From Nitrospira defluvii (lineage in GTDB: Bacteria > Nitrospirota > Nitrospiria > Nitrospirales > Nitrospiraceae), in the NCBI GenBank assembly GCA_000196815.1, contig FP929003.1, forward strand, positions 2,131,501-2,195,500: 64,000 nt of DNA. Reading direction: 5' to 3'. Numbering within the stretch: position 1 is the stretch's first letter; the number at the start of each line of letters is the position of its first letter. Positions 7,929 through 17,591 of the stretch are shown here, piece by piece. Position numbers and translations under genes: made by a program. The notes below the pieces were generated by a model, which ran no database searches, was not told the origin of the DNA, and saw only the letters and a list, made by a program, of their open reading frames with translations.

Positions 7929-9524
7929 CACGAAGTACCGGCCGGTGTCGAAGTGATATTCCGCGTTGTCGACGAGCTGCAGGATGCTGTGTGTGTAGTT
8001 TCCGGCCGCATCCTGCTCGGTGAGATCGAGTTCAGGACCGTCCTCGATGGATGCGCCGTTCTCATCCGTAATCACTCGCACCAAGGGGCGTTCGGCATTG
8101 GTCTTGTCCTGCGCCGGTTTGATGACGACGGCCAGAGGGCCGGAGTCGAGTCGGACGAGACTGCCGATCGGGATGATCCCCACGCAGTTCACGAAGAGTT
8201 TGAGCAGGATCGGATCGAACGACTGGCCGCTCTTTCCGAACATAAACTTCAGCACGTTCGCAGGGGACATGGGTTCCCGTCGGTACACCCGGGAGGATGT
8301 CATCGCGTCGTAACAATCGGCGATCGTGATGATCCGGCTGGCGACCGTTTGGGTCCAGGGAACCTTGAGTTTGGGGTATCCCGAGTAGTCGTAGTTCATA
8401 TGGTGCTCGAACGAGGCGGCCGCCATGCGCGCAGGAACATTGTTGATCCCACGCGATTTGACAAGGGTGAACACCCCTTCAATCGGGTGCGACCGCATCA
8501 CGGCCCATTCTTCCTGTGTGAATTCTCCGGGTTTGTTCAACACGTCGAGCGAGATGGCGCATTTACCTACGTCGTGGAACAGCGCCGACAGCCCGAGGTC
8601 AGCCAGCTCGACTTTCGGATAGCCGGCCCGGTTGCCAAGGGCCATGGCGAGCAATGAGACGTTGACGGAGTGATTGTGCGTGTATTGATCGTGACAGCGC
8701 AGATTGGTTAAGCCCAGGAGGGTGGATTCATCCTGCATCATCAGCTCGACAATGTTCTGAATCGCGCGTTTGGCCTGTTTGAAACTGACGGTCCCGCCGC
8801 CGCGCGTATTCTTGACCAGGTCGCCGAGCGCAGCCGATGCTTTCACATAGCCGCCTTTGGCCAGGGCCTTCCGTTTCTCTTTTGTCCCCTCCGAGCCGTT
8901 CGATGAGCCGCTTGTATGCGCTCCGGTATTGCCTCCGGCCAACTCTGCGTCGTTCAGATGCTGAAGTTGAAGCGAGCGGGGCTCTTCCAGTTCGATGCCT
9001 TTGATGCCCGCGGCCTGCATGGCCTCCTGGAGTTCGGTGAGGGTATGCTTGTCCGGATCCAGGCTGACGAAGAGATAGGCAAATTCCCGAAAATCCTTTG
9101 AGTCAGCCGTCGAGGCGAACGACACGCCGCCGATATGCCACTTATTCAGGGCCTCGATAATGCTCGCAAACACGGCCATCTGTTGCGAGCTCATCTTCAG
9201 GTGACTGTCCCCCAGAAACAAAAAATCGTTTTGCAGCCGCAGGACAACCGGATGATCCGCCGCCAGGGTTTTCACCAACGTGAGCATGGAATCCACGGGT
9301 TTGTCGAGCGCGGCATTCGTTCGTCCATGGATCCGCGATGTCTTGATGAGGACGTTCAACTGAGTGACGAGCTGAATCCCCAGCATGGCCAGTTGCTGGT
9401 CGAGGATATCCCCGGCTTCTGAGCCTTTGGCGATCTTATTGGCCAGGGACCGCTCATGAGTGAGAATCGGATGGGCATTGTCCGGGGCCGGGACCGGATT
9501 GGCAGGAGAAGGCGTCTCGCTCAC
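7926..9524 (-). CDS. HD-GYP domain protein (predicted cyclic-di-GMP phosphodiesterase)
   Basis: The product of 532 residues has an HD-GYP domain in its C-terminal half. H317-D318 lie in LFHDVGK, a further metal-binding His pair is in FEHHMNYDYSGYP, and IADCYDAMTSSRVYR follows. HD-GYP enzymes hydrolyse cyclic di-GMP. The N-terminal half is alpha-helical and resembles the first part of the upstream HEAT protein: both start with a helical block containing a LLVQRNQLFF- or LRLQNDFLFL-like segment. A GTG at 9524 after GAGGAG was chosen; the longer open frame upstream lacks a good ribosome site. It lies 17 bases downstream of the HEAT-repeat gene on the same strand, so the two form an operon. The stop codon falls inside a repeat element. 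Confidence 0.88.
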   Translation of the reverse strand: MSETPSPANPVPAPDNAHPILTHERSLANKIAKGSEAGDILDQQLAMLGIQLVTQLNVLIKTSRIHGRTNAALDKPVDSMLTLVKTLAADHPVVLRLQNDFLFLGDSHLKMSSQQMAVFASIIEALNKWHIGGVSFASTADSKDFREFAYLFVSLDPDKHTLTELQEAMQAAGIKGIELEEPRSLQLQHLNDAELAGGNTGAHTSGSSNGSEGTKEKRKALAKGGYVKASAALGDLVKNTRGGGTVSFKQAKRAIQNIVELMMQDESTLLGLTNLRCHDQYTHNHSVNVSLLAMALGNRAGYPKVELADLGLSALFHDVGKCAISLDVLNKPGEFTQEEWAVMRSHPIEGVFTLVKSRGINNVPARMAAASFEHHMNYDYSGYPKLKVPWTQTVASRIITIADCYDAMTSSRVYRREPMSPANVLKFMFGKSGQSFDPILLKLFVNCVGIIPIGSLVRLDSGPLAVVIKPAQDKTNAERPLVRVITDENGASIEDGPELDLTEQDAAGNYTHSILQLVDNAEYHFDTGRYFV

Positions 9525-9541
9525 AGGTGGTCTCCTCGCAC

Positions 9542-11398
9542 TCAGGAATTGGCTGCCGATGGGATGGACTGCCGGTGTTGCCGATTCGCGACGGAGAGCG
9601 CGGAGGTGCAGGCCTGGCGAACGGCTGCGCCGCCCTTTTTCTGGCCGATTTCGAGCGCCGCGACGGCCGCGGGTGTGGCCAGCTTGCCGAGAATGTCCGC
9701 CGCCAGCAAGGCCAGTTCTTCTTTCTTCTTCCGGTTGGTCCAGGACCATTCCGTCAACAGTCCCTGCCAATAGGGCACGGCTTCATCGGCGGCAGTCTGT
9801 TTGAGTGCCAGATAGACCGCCCGCTTTTCGGCCGGTGATCGGTCATGAAAGTCATCGGCAGTGACGAATGGAGCCCAGGCGGTGAAACCGGCGCTGTACT
9901 GTCCGCCGGACAGCACCTTCATGGCCGTCAGGCGGACGGTTTCATCACTGTCGCTCAGGAGGCCGACTAACTTGGTCCCGTTGCCGGATGGGCGGAGCGC
10001 GGCCAGGATCCGGAGCGCCTCACGTCGCACGGTGGATTCCGGGTGCCGTAGCGTTTTCTCGATGCAGTCGGCAAAGCGGGCATCGTTCCATCTCGAGATG
10101 AGCGTCAGCAGGTTTCTCACGTAGGTCGGCCGTTTGTCGGTCAAGCCCCGCACGATCGCATCGGAATGGTCTCGTGCGAGCGTCTGCAACGCTTCCATGA
10201 CGACGGCTTGATGCGAAGGCCCATCCAGGTTGGCGAGCAACGAGCAGAGTCCCGGGATCGAATCCTGTTTCATCATCAGGAGAAGAGTCAGCAGGCCTTC
10301 TGTCTTCGCGTGGAGGGCGTGATTCAAGTGAAGTCCGATGGCCTTCAGCCGTTCGGGGCGGCTCAATCCCTCGAAGAGGCCGGCGAGCTGTTGCTTGTGC
10401 GTGTCCGACAGATCGGGGCGCACCGCGTCGGCATCCTGCAACAGGGTCAAGACGGTTTCGATCTGGGGCCAGTGTCCCCCGCGAATCAGCACGTCCAGCA
10501 CGCTATCCCAGACGTCGAACAGTTTGCTCAGCAAGGCCGGGGAGGGTTCGGAAGCCAGCACGGCGGTCAGGATGTCGAGGATGTATGCCGTGGCGTCACG
10601 TTCGGTTTCCCGCTGGATCTCCTGCGTGAGCGTGTCATGCTCTTCCTGGGAGACGTCATAGCCGACGACGTTGGCCTGAAAGCGGCGGTTTCTACTGATG
10701 CCGCCGCCGGTGGTTCCCCCGCCCGGTTGATCGGCTGTTCCAGGCTGCCCCGCTGGCTCGGGGGCCGCTGCCGCGCGCTCACGGTCGAGCAGTTCGCGCA
10801 GCGACGTGACCGACATGCTCATATAGCCCTGTGTCTGCAGTTCGAGCTCGTCCGGTCCGAAGCCGGACGACCGTACGAGTTCCTCTGCGGTGACCAGGGT
10901 GATGGTATCGAGATTCTTGGCCCACAGCCGTGTCACGATATCGTCGTCTTCTTCCACGTCGGCTGGCTGCTCTGCCGATCCTGCCTCGTCGGTGGGGGTC
11001 CCCCAGAGCGCGTCGAGGAAATACGCCAGATCTTCCTGCGTGAGGCCGTGGTGGAAGCTCAACTCGCGGATGCCGTCCGAGTACATCTTGAACGCGAAGC
11101 TATCACCGGTCGCATCGCGCTCCGGTTGATAGACGACTTCGTCTTTGAAGAAGAGTTGATTGCGTTGTACCAGGAGCGGGAGGCGGCTGTGGGTTGTGAG
11201 ATGGCTGGTCAGGTCGTCGTAAAACTGTTGAAAGAAGCGCTGTGCGACGGGGTTCTTGGTGCCGTAGGTCCGTGCCGATTTGGCCGCTTTGTCGAGCAGT
11301 TTGAGCAGCTGCTTGATCGCCGCTACCTCCGGATCGACCCCGGCCTTCGCAAAGGGGACGAGTGGAGCGCCTTCTTCGAGCGGTGCTGTCGGTTCCAT
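9542..11398 (-). CDS. HEAT-repeat protein paired with HD-GYP
   Basis: This is a soluble protein of 618 residues. The N-terminal block (about 1-130) contains QLLKLLDKAAKSARTYG and LPLLVQRNQLFFKDEVVY. An acidic, Gly/Pro-rich linker follows near 200-240. The C-terminal half is a series of HEAT-like helical repeats (for example KTLRHPESTVRREALRILAA and LLSDSDETVRLTAMKVL). HEAT arrays are protein-binding scaffolds; no catalytic motif is visible. The N-terminal block seems related to that of the downstream HD-GYP protein, so the pair probably works together in signalling. The exact role is not known. Confidence 0.75.
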   Translation of the reverse strand: MEPTAPLEEGAPLVPFAKAGVDPEVAAIKQLLKLLDKAAKSARTYGTKNPVAQRFFQQFYDDLTSHLTTHSRLPLLVQRNQLFFKDEVVYQPERDATGDSFAFKMYSDGIRELSFHHGLTQEDLAYFLDALWGTPTDEAGSAEQPADVEEDDDIVTRLWAKNLDTITLVTAEELVRSSGFGPDELELQTQGYMSMSVTSLRELLDRERAAAAPEPAGQPGTADQPGGGTTGGGISRNRRFQANVVGYDVSQEEHDTLTQEIQRETERDATAYILDILTAVLASEPSPALLSKLFDVWDSVLDVLIRGGHWPQIETVLTLLQDADAVRPDLSDTHKQQLAGLFEGLSRPERLKAIGLHLNHALHAKTEGLLTLLLMMKQDSIPGLCSLLANLDGPSHQAVVMEALQTLARDHSDAIVRGLTDKRPTYVRNLLTLISRWNDARFADCIEKTLRHPESTVRREALRILAALRPSGNGTKLVGLLSDSDETVRLTAMKVLSGGQYSAGFTAWAPFVTADDFHDRSPAEKRAVYLALKQTAADEAVPYWQGLLTEWSWTNRKKKEELALLAADILGKLATPAAVAALEIGQKKGGAAVRQACTSALSVANRQHRQSIPSAANS

Positions 11399-11550
11399 AT
11401 GTAGTCAGTCGTACCGTGAGGTCTCTTTTTCGTCAAGAAAATAGCCGGTCCGCGCAGGTCTTGCGGCAACCGGCCGTGGTGTCGAGACGCGCCGGTCGAT
11501 TGCCGGACGCACGCATTGCGTCGCACTGTCCGGGACAGTAGAATCGCTTC

Positions 11551-12222
11551 GTGACTGCATCAATCCAACTGCCGCTCATTGTTTGTTTCGGTGATAGCCT
11601 CACGGCAGGGTATCAAACTCCCGGCCCGGCCAACGCGTATGAGCGGGAGACTCCCTATGGTCATGTCTTACAGGAATGCCTCGGACACCGGGGGCGGGTC
11701 GAGATCAGCGGGATCTGCGGCGAAGTCACCGGCGAAATGGTGCTGCGGTTTCGCGGCGCGGTGCTCGACCGCAAGCCTCAGATGGTCATCATTCTCGGAG
11801 GAACGAATGATTTGGGCTGGAACGCCGATCCGGCAGAAATCATGCGGAATCTCGTCAAGATGTATGAATCGGCGAGGGCCGCGTCGATCATTCCGGTTCC
11901 TGTGACCGTGCCGTCGATTCGTGTCGATGTGGGTACGGACAACCCCGATGCCGCCGCCTGGCTCGCCGGGCATCTTCAACGGCGGCAGCAATTGAATCAC
12001 TTGATCGCGGACTATGCCGGTCGAAAGGGTTTGTTCTGTTTCGATTTGTTCACCGCGACGGCCGATCCGGACTCACTCATGCTGGCCGAACCCTACTCGA
12101 ACGACGGGCTGCATCTCACGACCAGCGGCTATCGACTGTTCGGCCGGCGGCTCTACGAGCAGCTCTTTGCTCCGACAGCGACCGGCTCTCTCCTCACACC
12201 TTTCAGGCCGTCCGGCCCATGA
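11551..12222 (+). CDS. SGNH/GDSL-family hydrolase
   Basis: This 223-residue enzyme carries the SGNH blocks: FGDSLTAG with nucleophile Ser16, the oxyanion Gly and GGTNDLG Asn, and a C-terminal SNDGLHLT with the Asp-His pair. These enzymes are esterases, lipases or acyl-transfer hydrolases (TAP/TesA-like). No signal peptide is visible, so it is probably cytoplasmic. The start is a GTG at 11551. It overlaps the thioredoxin gene by four bases (ATGA), indicating translational coupling. Its substrate is not predictable from the sequence. Confidence 0.88.
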   Translation: MTASIQLPLIVCFGDSLTAGYQTPGPANAYERETPYGHVLQECLGHRGRVEISGICGEVTGEMVLRFRGAVLDRKPQMVIILGGTNDLGWNADPAEIMRNLVKMYESARAASIIPVPVTVPSIRVDVGTDNPDAAAWLAGHLQRRQQLNHLIADYAGRKGLFCFDLFTATADPDSLMLAEPYSNDGLHLTTSGYRLFGRRLYEQLFAPTATGSLLTPFRPSGP

Positions 12223-12533
12223 TCCGAGACGTCACAGACCGCGACTTCCCTCGTGAAGTGGAGCAGGCGTCGATGCCGGTACTGGTGGAATTCTGGCAAC
12301 CGGGCTGCGGTCATTGCCTGGCCTTGTTGACGCAGTTGGAGCAATTGCAGGAGGAGGTTGCGCCGGTGCTGAAGATCGTGAAGATGAATGTACAGGAGAA
12401 TTTTCAGATTCCCGCGGAACTGGAGATCCGTTCACTTCCGGCACTCGCGTTGTTCGAACGGGGCGAGTTCGTGCGGTTTATCGGAGGAATCGGCAGGAAA
12501 GACGAGATCCGCAAGCAGCTCAATTTGACTTAA
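12219..12533 (+). CDS. Thioredoxin-family protein with CGHC active site
   Basis: This single-domain thioredoxin fold has 104 residues. The redox motif is Cys30-Gly-His-Cys33 (FWQPGCGHC), where classic thioredoxin has CGPC; CGHC is typical of protein disulfide isomerases and raises the redox potential. The cis-proline region appears as RSLPALALF. There is no signal peptide, so it should act in the cytoplasm. Its start codon overlaps the stop of the SGNH hydrolase, and its end overlaps the convergent zwf stop by four bases. Confidence 0.88.
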   Translation: MIRDVTDRDFPREVEQASMPVLVEFWQPGCGHCLALLTQLEQLQEEVAPVLKIVKMNVQENFQIPAELEIRSLPALALFERGEFVRFIGGIGRKDEIRKQLNLT

Positions 12534-14074
12534 AGAATGCGCCAGGTACGTCCGTCGTTTTGGATCATGCGTTCGGCCTCGACAGGCCCCCACGTTCCCG
12601 CGGAATATTCCGGCAACCAGCGGAGTTTCTGCTGAGCCCATCCGTCCAGGATTTTCGTCACCCAGTCCCAGGAAGCTTCCACCGCATCGCGGCGCATGAA
12701 CCGAGAGGCATCGCCCGCCATGACATCCAGCAGCAGGCGCTCGTAGGCCTCCGGGGACGGGCACCCGAACACGTCGCTGTACTGGAAGTCCATCTCCACC
12801 GGATGCGTCTGCGCGCGTGTGCCGGGGACTCGCGAGATGATGCGCAGAGAGAGACCTTCATCCGGCTGGATCCGCAGCGTCAGGACATTTGCCGGTTGAG
12901 GATTCGCAGGGTTCGCGTTGAAGAGAATCTGTGGAATGTCTTTGAATTGCACGGCGACTTCGCTCGCGCGTTTCGGCAAGGCTTTTCCGGTTCGAAGATA
13001 AAACGGTACGCCGGACCAGCGCCAGTTTTCCACGAAGGCTTTCACCGCCACATACGTTTCGGTGATGGAGTCGGGGCTTACACCCTTCTCACGACGGTAG
13101 CCCGGAACAGGTTGGCCATGCGCAGTTCCCTGCGCATACTGCGCCCGGACGGTGTACTGTTCGACATCCTTGCCGACGATGGGCCGGAGGCAGCGCAGCA
13201 CTTCCATCTTGGCATTGCGCACCACGTTGGGATCGAGCGAGTAGGGCGGTTCCATCGCGACGAGGCAGAGCAGTTGCAGGAGGTGATTTTGAATCATGTC
13301 CCGCAGGGCGCCGGCCTCTTCATAATAGCTGGCCCTGGTCCCGACGCCTTCCGCTTCGCTGACGGTAATTTGGACGTGGTCGATATATTTGTGGTTCCAG
13401 ATCGGCTCGAAGATGCTGTTGGCGAACCGGACGACCATGAGGTTCTGGACGGTCTCTTTGCCCAGATAGTGGTCGATGCGGAAAATTTGCGATTCGTCGA
13501 AGACCTTGCCGGTGACTTCGTTGATCTGCTGCGCCGAAGCGAGGTCTCGACCGACGGGCTTTTCAACGATGATCCGGGAGTAGGGCGCCGAGCCGGCGGG
13601 CGGGGTCGCCAGGCCGGACTGCGCCAATCCTTCGCAGACTGACGCGAAGGAACTCGGGGGAATGCTCAGGTAAAAGATCCGGTTGCCGGGCAATTGCATC
13701 GTCTGCTCGATCTGCTCGGCCTTGGCGCGGAGCGCGCGGTAGGTCTGGGCGTCCTCGTTTTCACCCTGGATGTAAAACAGGTGGCGCTCGAATGCCTGCC
13801 AGGTGTCTTCCACCAGGGCTTGGCGTGAATGGGCGATGACCCCCTCCCGCACCAGATTGCGAAACTCCGTATCTGTCATCGGTTTGCGGCCCAGTCCGAT
13901 CACCGCATATTTGTCCGGCAACAAACCGTCGAGGAGCAGATTATAGACCGCCGGGATGAGCCGTCGCCGGGCCAGGTCTCCGGAACCGCCGAAAATGACC
14001 AGCGTGCAGGCTTCAACGGGCGTGATGGCTTCGGGGAGAGGCTTGATGTCCACGGGAGTCGTTGGAGAAGACAT
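12530..14074 (-). CDS. zwf: Glucose-6-phosphate 1-dehydrogenase
   Basis: This 514-residue enzyme oxidises glucose-6-phosphate to 6-phosphogluconolactone with NAD(P)+, the first step of the oxidative pentose-phosphate pathway. The Rossmann nucleotide motif is FGGSGDLARRRLIPAVYNL near residue 30, and the substrate-binding active-site signature is RIDHYLGKETVQNL. Length and motifs are standard. The start at 14074 is preceded by only a weak ribosome site. It lies 27 bases downstream of gnd on the same strand, so the two enzymes of the pathway are co-expressed. No lactonase gene (pgl) is present in the window. Confidence 0.96.
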   Translation of the reverse strand: MSSPTTPVDIKPLPEAITPVEACTLVIFGGSGDLARRRLIPAVYNLLLDGLLPDKYAVIGLGRKPMTDTEFRNLVREGVIAHSRQALVEDTWQAFERHLFYIQGENEDAQTYRALRAKAEQIEQTMQLPGNRIFYLSIPPSSFASVCEGLAQSGLATPPAGSAPYSRIIVEKPVGRDLASAQQINEVTGKVFDESQIFRIDHYLGKETVQNLMVVRFANSIFEPIWNHKYIDHVQITVSEAEGVGTRASYYEEAGALRDMIQNHLLQLLCLVAMEPPYSLDPNVVRNAKMEVLRCLRPIVGKDVEQYTVRAQYAQGTAHGQPVPGYRREKGVSPDSITETYVAVKAFVENWRWSGVPFYLRTGKALPKRASEVAVQFKDIPQILFNANPANPQPANVLTLRIQPDEGLSLRIISRVPGTRAQTHPVEMDFQYSDVFGCPSPEAYERLLLDVMAGDASRFMRRDAVEASWDWVTKILDGWAQQKLRWLPEYSAGTWGPVEAERMIQNDGRTWRIL

Positions 14075-14101
14075 GGTGTGGTGGTCCGTCGGGTTGAGGC
14101 C

Positions 14102-14995
14102 TCAGCGGCGGACGCTGTGTCCGCCGAATGCGTTGCGCAAAGCCGCCAGCATCTTCTCCGCGAAGGACTCTTCCTGTCGCGATCGGAATCTGGTGAACAG
14201 CGCCGCCGTCAGGGTCGGTACCGGCACGTCCTTGTCGATCGCATCCTGAATCATCCAGCGTCCTTCACCGGAATCCTGGACGTATCCTTTGAGTTTGTCG
14301 AGCTTCGGATCCTGTTTCAGGGCGCCGACGGCCAGCTCCAACAGCCAGGATCGCACGACGCTGCCGTGCATCCACACATCGGCAATTTTCCCCAGGTCGA
14401 GCCGATACTCGCTTTTTGCCATGAGTTCGAATCCCTCAGCGTAGCCCTGCATCATGCTGTATTCGATTCCGTTGTGCACCATCTTCACGTAGTGGCCCGC
14501 GCCATGTGTTCCCATATGGGCCCAGCCCTCTTCAGGCGCCAACGTCTGGAAGATCGGTGTCAATCGTCGGACCGGTTCGTTCTCGCCACCGATCATGAGG
14601 CAATAGCCCACCGTCAGCCCCCAGATTCCTCCGCTGGTTCCGACGTCGACATAGTGGATGCCCTTCTGCTTCAGCTCGGCGGCGCGCCGGGTATCATCGT
14701 GGAAACGGGTGTTGCCTCCGTCGATGATGGTATCGCCCGGTTGGAGCAGAGCGGCGACGGCTTGAATGGTCTCCTCGGTCGGAGCGCCCGACGGGACCAT
14801 GATCCAGACGGCGCGAGGAGCGGCGAGTTTGGCCACGAGGTCGCTCAGCGATGCCGCGCCGATACACCCTTTGCCCTCCGCCTGTTTCACGACCTCAGGC
14901 GCGCGATCGTAAGCCACGACGCGATGCCGGCCCTGTTGCAGGCGCGTGACCATGTTCATGCCCATCTTGCCGAGTCCGACAAATCCGAGTTCCAT
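14102..14995 (-). CDS. gnd: 6-phosphogluconate dehydrogenase (decarboxylating), short form
   Basis: At 297 residues this is the short, single-C-terminal-domain class of 6-phosphogluconate dehydrogenase, not the roughly 470-residue form. Motifs include the Rossmann start GFVGLGKMGMNM, IIDGGNTRF, VGTSGGIWGL and the catalytic Lys/Asn region GHYVKMVHNGIEY. It converts 6-phosphogluconate to ribulose-5-phosphate, CO2 and NAD(P)H. Short forms are often NAD-linked; that preference is inference. AGAGGA precedes the ATG at 14995. It is the first gene of the gnd-zwf pair. Confidence 0.95.
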   Translation of the reverse strand: MELGFVGLGKMGMNMVTRLQQGRHRVVAYDRAPEVVKQAEGKGCIGAASLSDLVAKLAAPRAVWIMVPSGAPTEETIQAVAALLQPGDTIIDGGNTRFHDDTRRAAELKQKGIHYVDVGTSGGIWGLTVGYCLMIGGENEPVRRLTPIFQTLAPEEGWAHMGTHGAGHYVKMVHNGIEYSMMQGYAEGFELMAKSEYRLDLGKIADVWMHGSVVRSWLLELAVGALKQDPKLDKLKGYVQDSGEGRWMIQDAIDKDVPVPTLTAALFTRFRSRQEESFAEKMLAALRNAFGGHSVRR

Positions 14996-15151
14996 AGGTC
15001 ATCCTCTCTGGTGATCGCCGGTGCCGAGTCACTGGTGCTGAGCGGGTCTCAAACGGTCTGTTGCCGCAAGTACCCTGTGGTGTACCGATGGTAGCACGGC
15101 CTGATGCCGATGCAAGCGGATGGCGGCATTCGAGCGTCTCGACGGGCCCCG

Positions 15152-15958
15152 TCAATCCACCCGAGGCGGAAGGGGGATGTCGCGAAACAGGAGATCGGCA
15201 AAACGTCGACCGGCCGTCAGTCGGTCATGCAGCGTGCCTGCGCTGAGGAACTGGCTGGCCAGTTCCCCGAGTGCCGGGTCACGGGAGGCCAGGAACCGGA
15301 GCGTATCGACCGGTGCCGTGAACCAGAGTCCCCGGGTGCGAAAGAAAGCCGTCACGCAGTCTTCAAAGAACAGTTGCAGGAGATATTGCGCGGTGTTGGG
15401 TTTATCGCGGAGGTCTTCGACTTTGCCCAGCCAGTGCAGACACTCCGCCTTGAGGCGAATGCGTTCATGAATGCCGGCTGGAGGCGGCCCCTGCCGGAAC
15501 CGCTGCGCGGCCTTGGCGATGAGTTGAGCCGCAATGTCCTCGTGGTCGAACAGGATCCGCCCCTTGCGCAACAAGGGCGCGAGACGGGGAGAATAGGCCA
15601 GATCCTCCGCGACGGTCTTGTGCTCGCCATAACGGATCTCCACGAGCCGGTCTCCCACACGAATCATTTCCTGTCCGTCGGCCGGCCCTTTGACCAGGGC
15701 GATCAGATCGATATCGCTATGCGCAGTCACCGCCCGTCGGGCACCTGATCCGACGAGAATAATGCCCACCAGGTCGCCGCCGCGTTTGGCGCGGACGTAT
15801 TTCACGGCGCCGGCGAGGGCATCTTCGTAGCCGGGCGGGGTCACGGCCTGGGGCGTTTCGGGTGGTTCAGGAATATCCAGTAACTCAGCCTGCAGCTCTT
15901 CCGAGGACGGAAGCGCCGGGGTGGACTGAGGGGAGGAGGTCGCGAGTTGTGGTTCCAT
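15152..15958 (-). CDS. Nucleotidyltransferase-domain protein
   Basis: This 268-residue protein has an MNT/pol-beta-type nucleotidyltransferase core. The signature is GSGARRAVTAHSDIDLIAL (GS followed by D-x-D) near residues 72-90, with a third acidic position in RLVEIRYG. The first 40 residues are Pro/Ser/Glu-rich and probably disordered. The C-terminal half is helical (ECLHWLGKVEDLRDKPNTAQ), like the HEPN-like substrate domain of such enzymes. The substrate is unknown. It lies 17 bases after a 75-codon gene on the same strand, and the two probably form an operon. Confidence 0.78.
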   Translation of the reverse strand: MEPQLATSSPQSTPALPSSEELQAELLDIPEPPETPQAVTPPGYEDALAGAVKYVRAKRGGDLVGIILVGSGARRAVTAHSDIDLIALVKGPADGQEMIRVGDRLVEIRYGEHKTVAEDLAYSPRLAPLLRKGRILFDHEDIAAQLIAKAAQRFRQGPPPAGIHERIRLKAECLHWLGKVEDLRDKPNTAQYLLQLFFEDCVTAFFRTRGLWFTAPVDTLRFLASRDPALGELASQFLSAGTLHDRLTAGRRFADLLFRDIPLPPRVD

Positions 15959-15975
15959 GTCTATCCTTCGACGAG

Positions 15976-16203
15976 TCAGGTGGCCTGCGTGCGTCGTATT
16001 TGTTGCTCGAGGGTGCCGAGCCAGTCTTCAAACGGCTGGTCGGCATCGACGATGATTTCAAGTTTTCCATTCGGGAGCTTGCGGACCTGGCCTGGGGATT
16101 CCGGCGAAAGGGGAATTTCCACCCACTCGCGATTGAGTCCTAAGCGGTCTGTCACATCGAGAATCCGGCTGATCAGTTGAAACGAGACGACTTCGAGCGG
16201 CAC
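15976..16203 (-). CDS. Conserved-looking small protein, function unknown
   Basis: The product of 75 residues begins at a GTG (16203) preceded by AGAGGGGG. It contains VVSFQLISRILDVTDRLGL, WVEIPLSPE and KLEIIVDADQPFEDWLGTLEQQI, suggesting a compact mixed alpha/beta fold. No family was recognised. It is the first gene of a unit with the nucleotidyltransferase, 17 bases upstream. Good ribosome site, tight spacing and a normal residue mix support it as real. Confidence 0.6.
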   Translation of the reverse strand: MPLEVVSFQLISRILDVTDRLGLNREWVEIPLSPESPGQVRKLPNGKLEIIVDADQPFEDWLGTLEQQIRRTQAT

Positions 16204-16276
16204 GCATCCCCCTCTGGTGTATCTACGGTGAAGGCATTTTATGGGCGGGCAGGCGGACTGTCAACGTGAGGATGGA

Positions 16277-17329
16277 CTAACGGTCGAGTACACGTGCGAT
16301 CTTCCCGGCGGCTTGTTCGATCGCCTCGGCCGGTACGTCGAGGTGCGTGACGGCGCGACAGCTGCGGGCACCGACGGCGTTGAGCAACAGGCCGTGCGGT
16401 TTGAGTGCCGCAACGAATTCCTTTGCCGACCACTGCGCATCGACCACGTCGAAGAACAGAATGTTGGTATCGACGGTGTCCGGATCGATCGAAATCCCGG
16501 GAATCTGTTGCAGCCGCGCTGCGAGTTGTCGCGCATGGGCATGATCGTCCGCGAGCCGCTGAATATTGTGCGCCAATGCATAAAGTCCTGCTGCCGCCAG
16601 GATTCCGGCCTGGCGCATGGCCCCTCCATACATTCTGCGGAACCGACGGAGTCGCTCCAGCCGCAGGCGATCGTCGGTTGCAATCAATGAGCCGGCCGGC
16701 GCGCCGAGTCCCTTCGAGAGGCAGAACGTCACCGTGTCAAAGTGCTGCGCATATTCGGCGGCCGACACTCCCGAGGCCACGACCGCATTGAACAGGCGGG
16801 CCCCGTCCAGGTGCATAGGGAGTCCATGGGCGGATGCCACCTTTCGGATGGCTTGGATCGTCGCGAGTGGGTACACCGTTCCGCCTCCGGCATTGTGGGT
16901 GTTCTCGATACAGATGAGTGCGGTTTGAATACTGTATGGATCGTTGGGGCGAATGGCGGCCTCGACCTGTTCCGCCGTCATGAGTCCTCGCCTGCCGGCA
17001 ACCCAATGGAGCTGCACCCCGGCCAGTGCCGCCGCCGCGCCCAGTTCGTAGCGGACGATGTGAGACTGGCCTTCAACAATGACTTCCTGTCCCGGTTCCG
17101 TCTGTGCGCGAAGGCAGAGTTGGTTTCCGGCGGTGCCCGATGGAACGAAGAGCGCGGCTCGTTTGCCGACCAAGGCGGCTCCGATTTCCTGGAGCCGGTT
17201 GACGGTGGGGTCTTCTCCATACACATCGTCACCTACCTCGGCGCGGGCCATGGCGTCGCGCATGGCGGCAGATGGCTTCGTGACCGTATCGCTCCGGAGA
17301 TCGATGATGGGCTGGGGTGTGTCTGACAC
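16277..17329 (-). CDS. ltaE: Low-specificity L-threonine aldolase
   Basis: This PLP enzyme of 350 residues cleaves L-threonine/L-allo-threonine to glycine and acetaldehyde. It has the N-terminal [35 protein letters not shown], a PLP-stacking HIVRYELGA region, [11 protein letters not shown] with the PLP aspartate, and the Schiff-base lysine in [12 protein letters not shown]. The start is a GTG at 17329. The gene seems to be its own unit; a pair of repeat elements lies upstream. It could also act in the direction of beta-hydroxy amino acid formation. Confidence 0.94.
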   Translation of the reverse strand: MSDTPQPIIDLRSDTVTKPSAAMRDAMARAEVGDDVYGEDPTVNRLQEIGAALVGKRAALFVPSGTAGNQLCLRAQTEPGQEVIVEGQSHIVRYELGAAAALAGVQLHWVAGRRGLMTAEQVEAAIRPNDPYSIQTALICIENTHNAGGGTVYPLATIQAIRKVASAHGLPMHLDGARLFNAVVASGVSAAEYAQHFDTVTFCLSKGLGAPAGSLIATDDRLRLERLRRFRRMYGGAMRQAGILAAAGLYALAHNIQRLADDHAHARQLAARLQQIPGISIDPDTVDTNILFFDVVDAQWSAKEFVAALKPHGLLLNAVGARSCRAVTHLDVPAEAIEQAAGKIARVLDR

Positions 17330-17412
17330 GGACGTGCTTGCTCTCGACTGATGGTGGTCGCGAGGTATTGTAGCAAAGTTTCTACTTGCCGGGGATGGAC
17401 GGCCTGCTACAC

Positions 17413-17591
17413 TAGCCCGGATTATTTATGAATGCCGTTGCGAGGGGTTTGAGACCGACCTCCGCCGGGGCTGCTCGCACGTAAGGCCGACGCAGGCGTA
17501 CGTGCCGTCCGTCGAGGAAACCGAACGAGAACAGCCCCGCCGGGCGAGAGGATCGGACGACGGAACAGGGATTCATGAATAATCCGGTCTA
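17413..17591. repeat. Intergenic palindromic element, family A copy 2
   Basis: Begins TAGCCCGGATTATTTATGAA and ends TTCATGAATAATCCGGTCTA, its near-exact inverse. Inside it repeats parts of copy 1: TGCCGTTGCGAGGGGTT, GACGCAGGCGTAC, CGCCGGGCGAGAGGATCGGAC. It abuts copy 3, sharing the TA. Confidence 0.85.

Noticed and set aside
12314-13642. Open frame of 442 codons on the + strand
   Set aside because: It lies antisense to zwf, has no family resemblance and its residue mix is the Arg/His-rich kind produced by antisense reading of a GC-rich gene.
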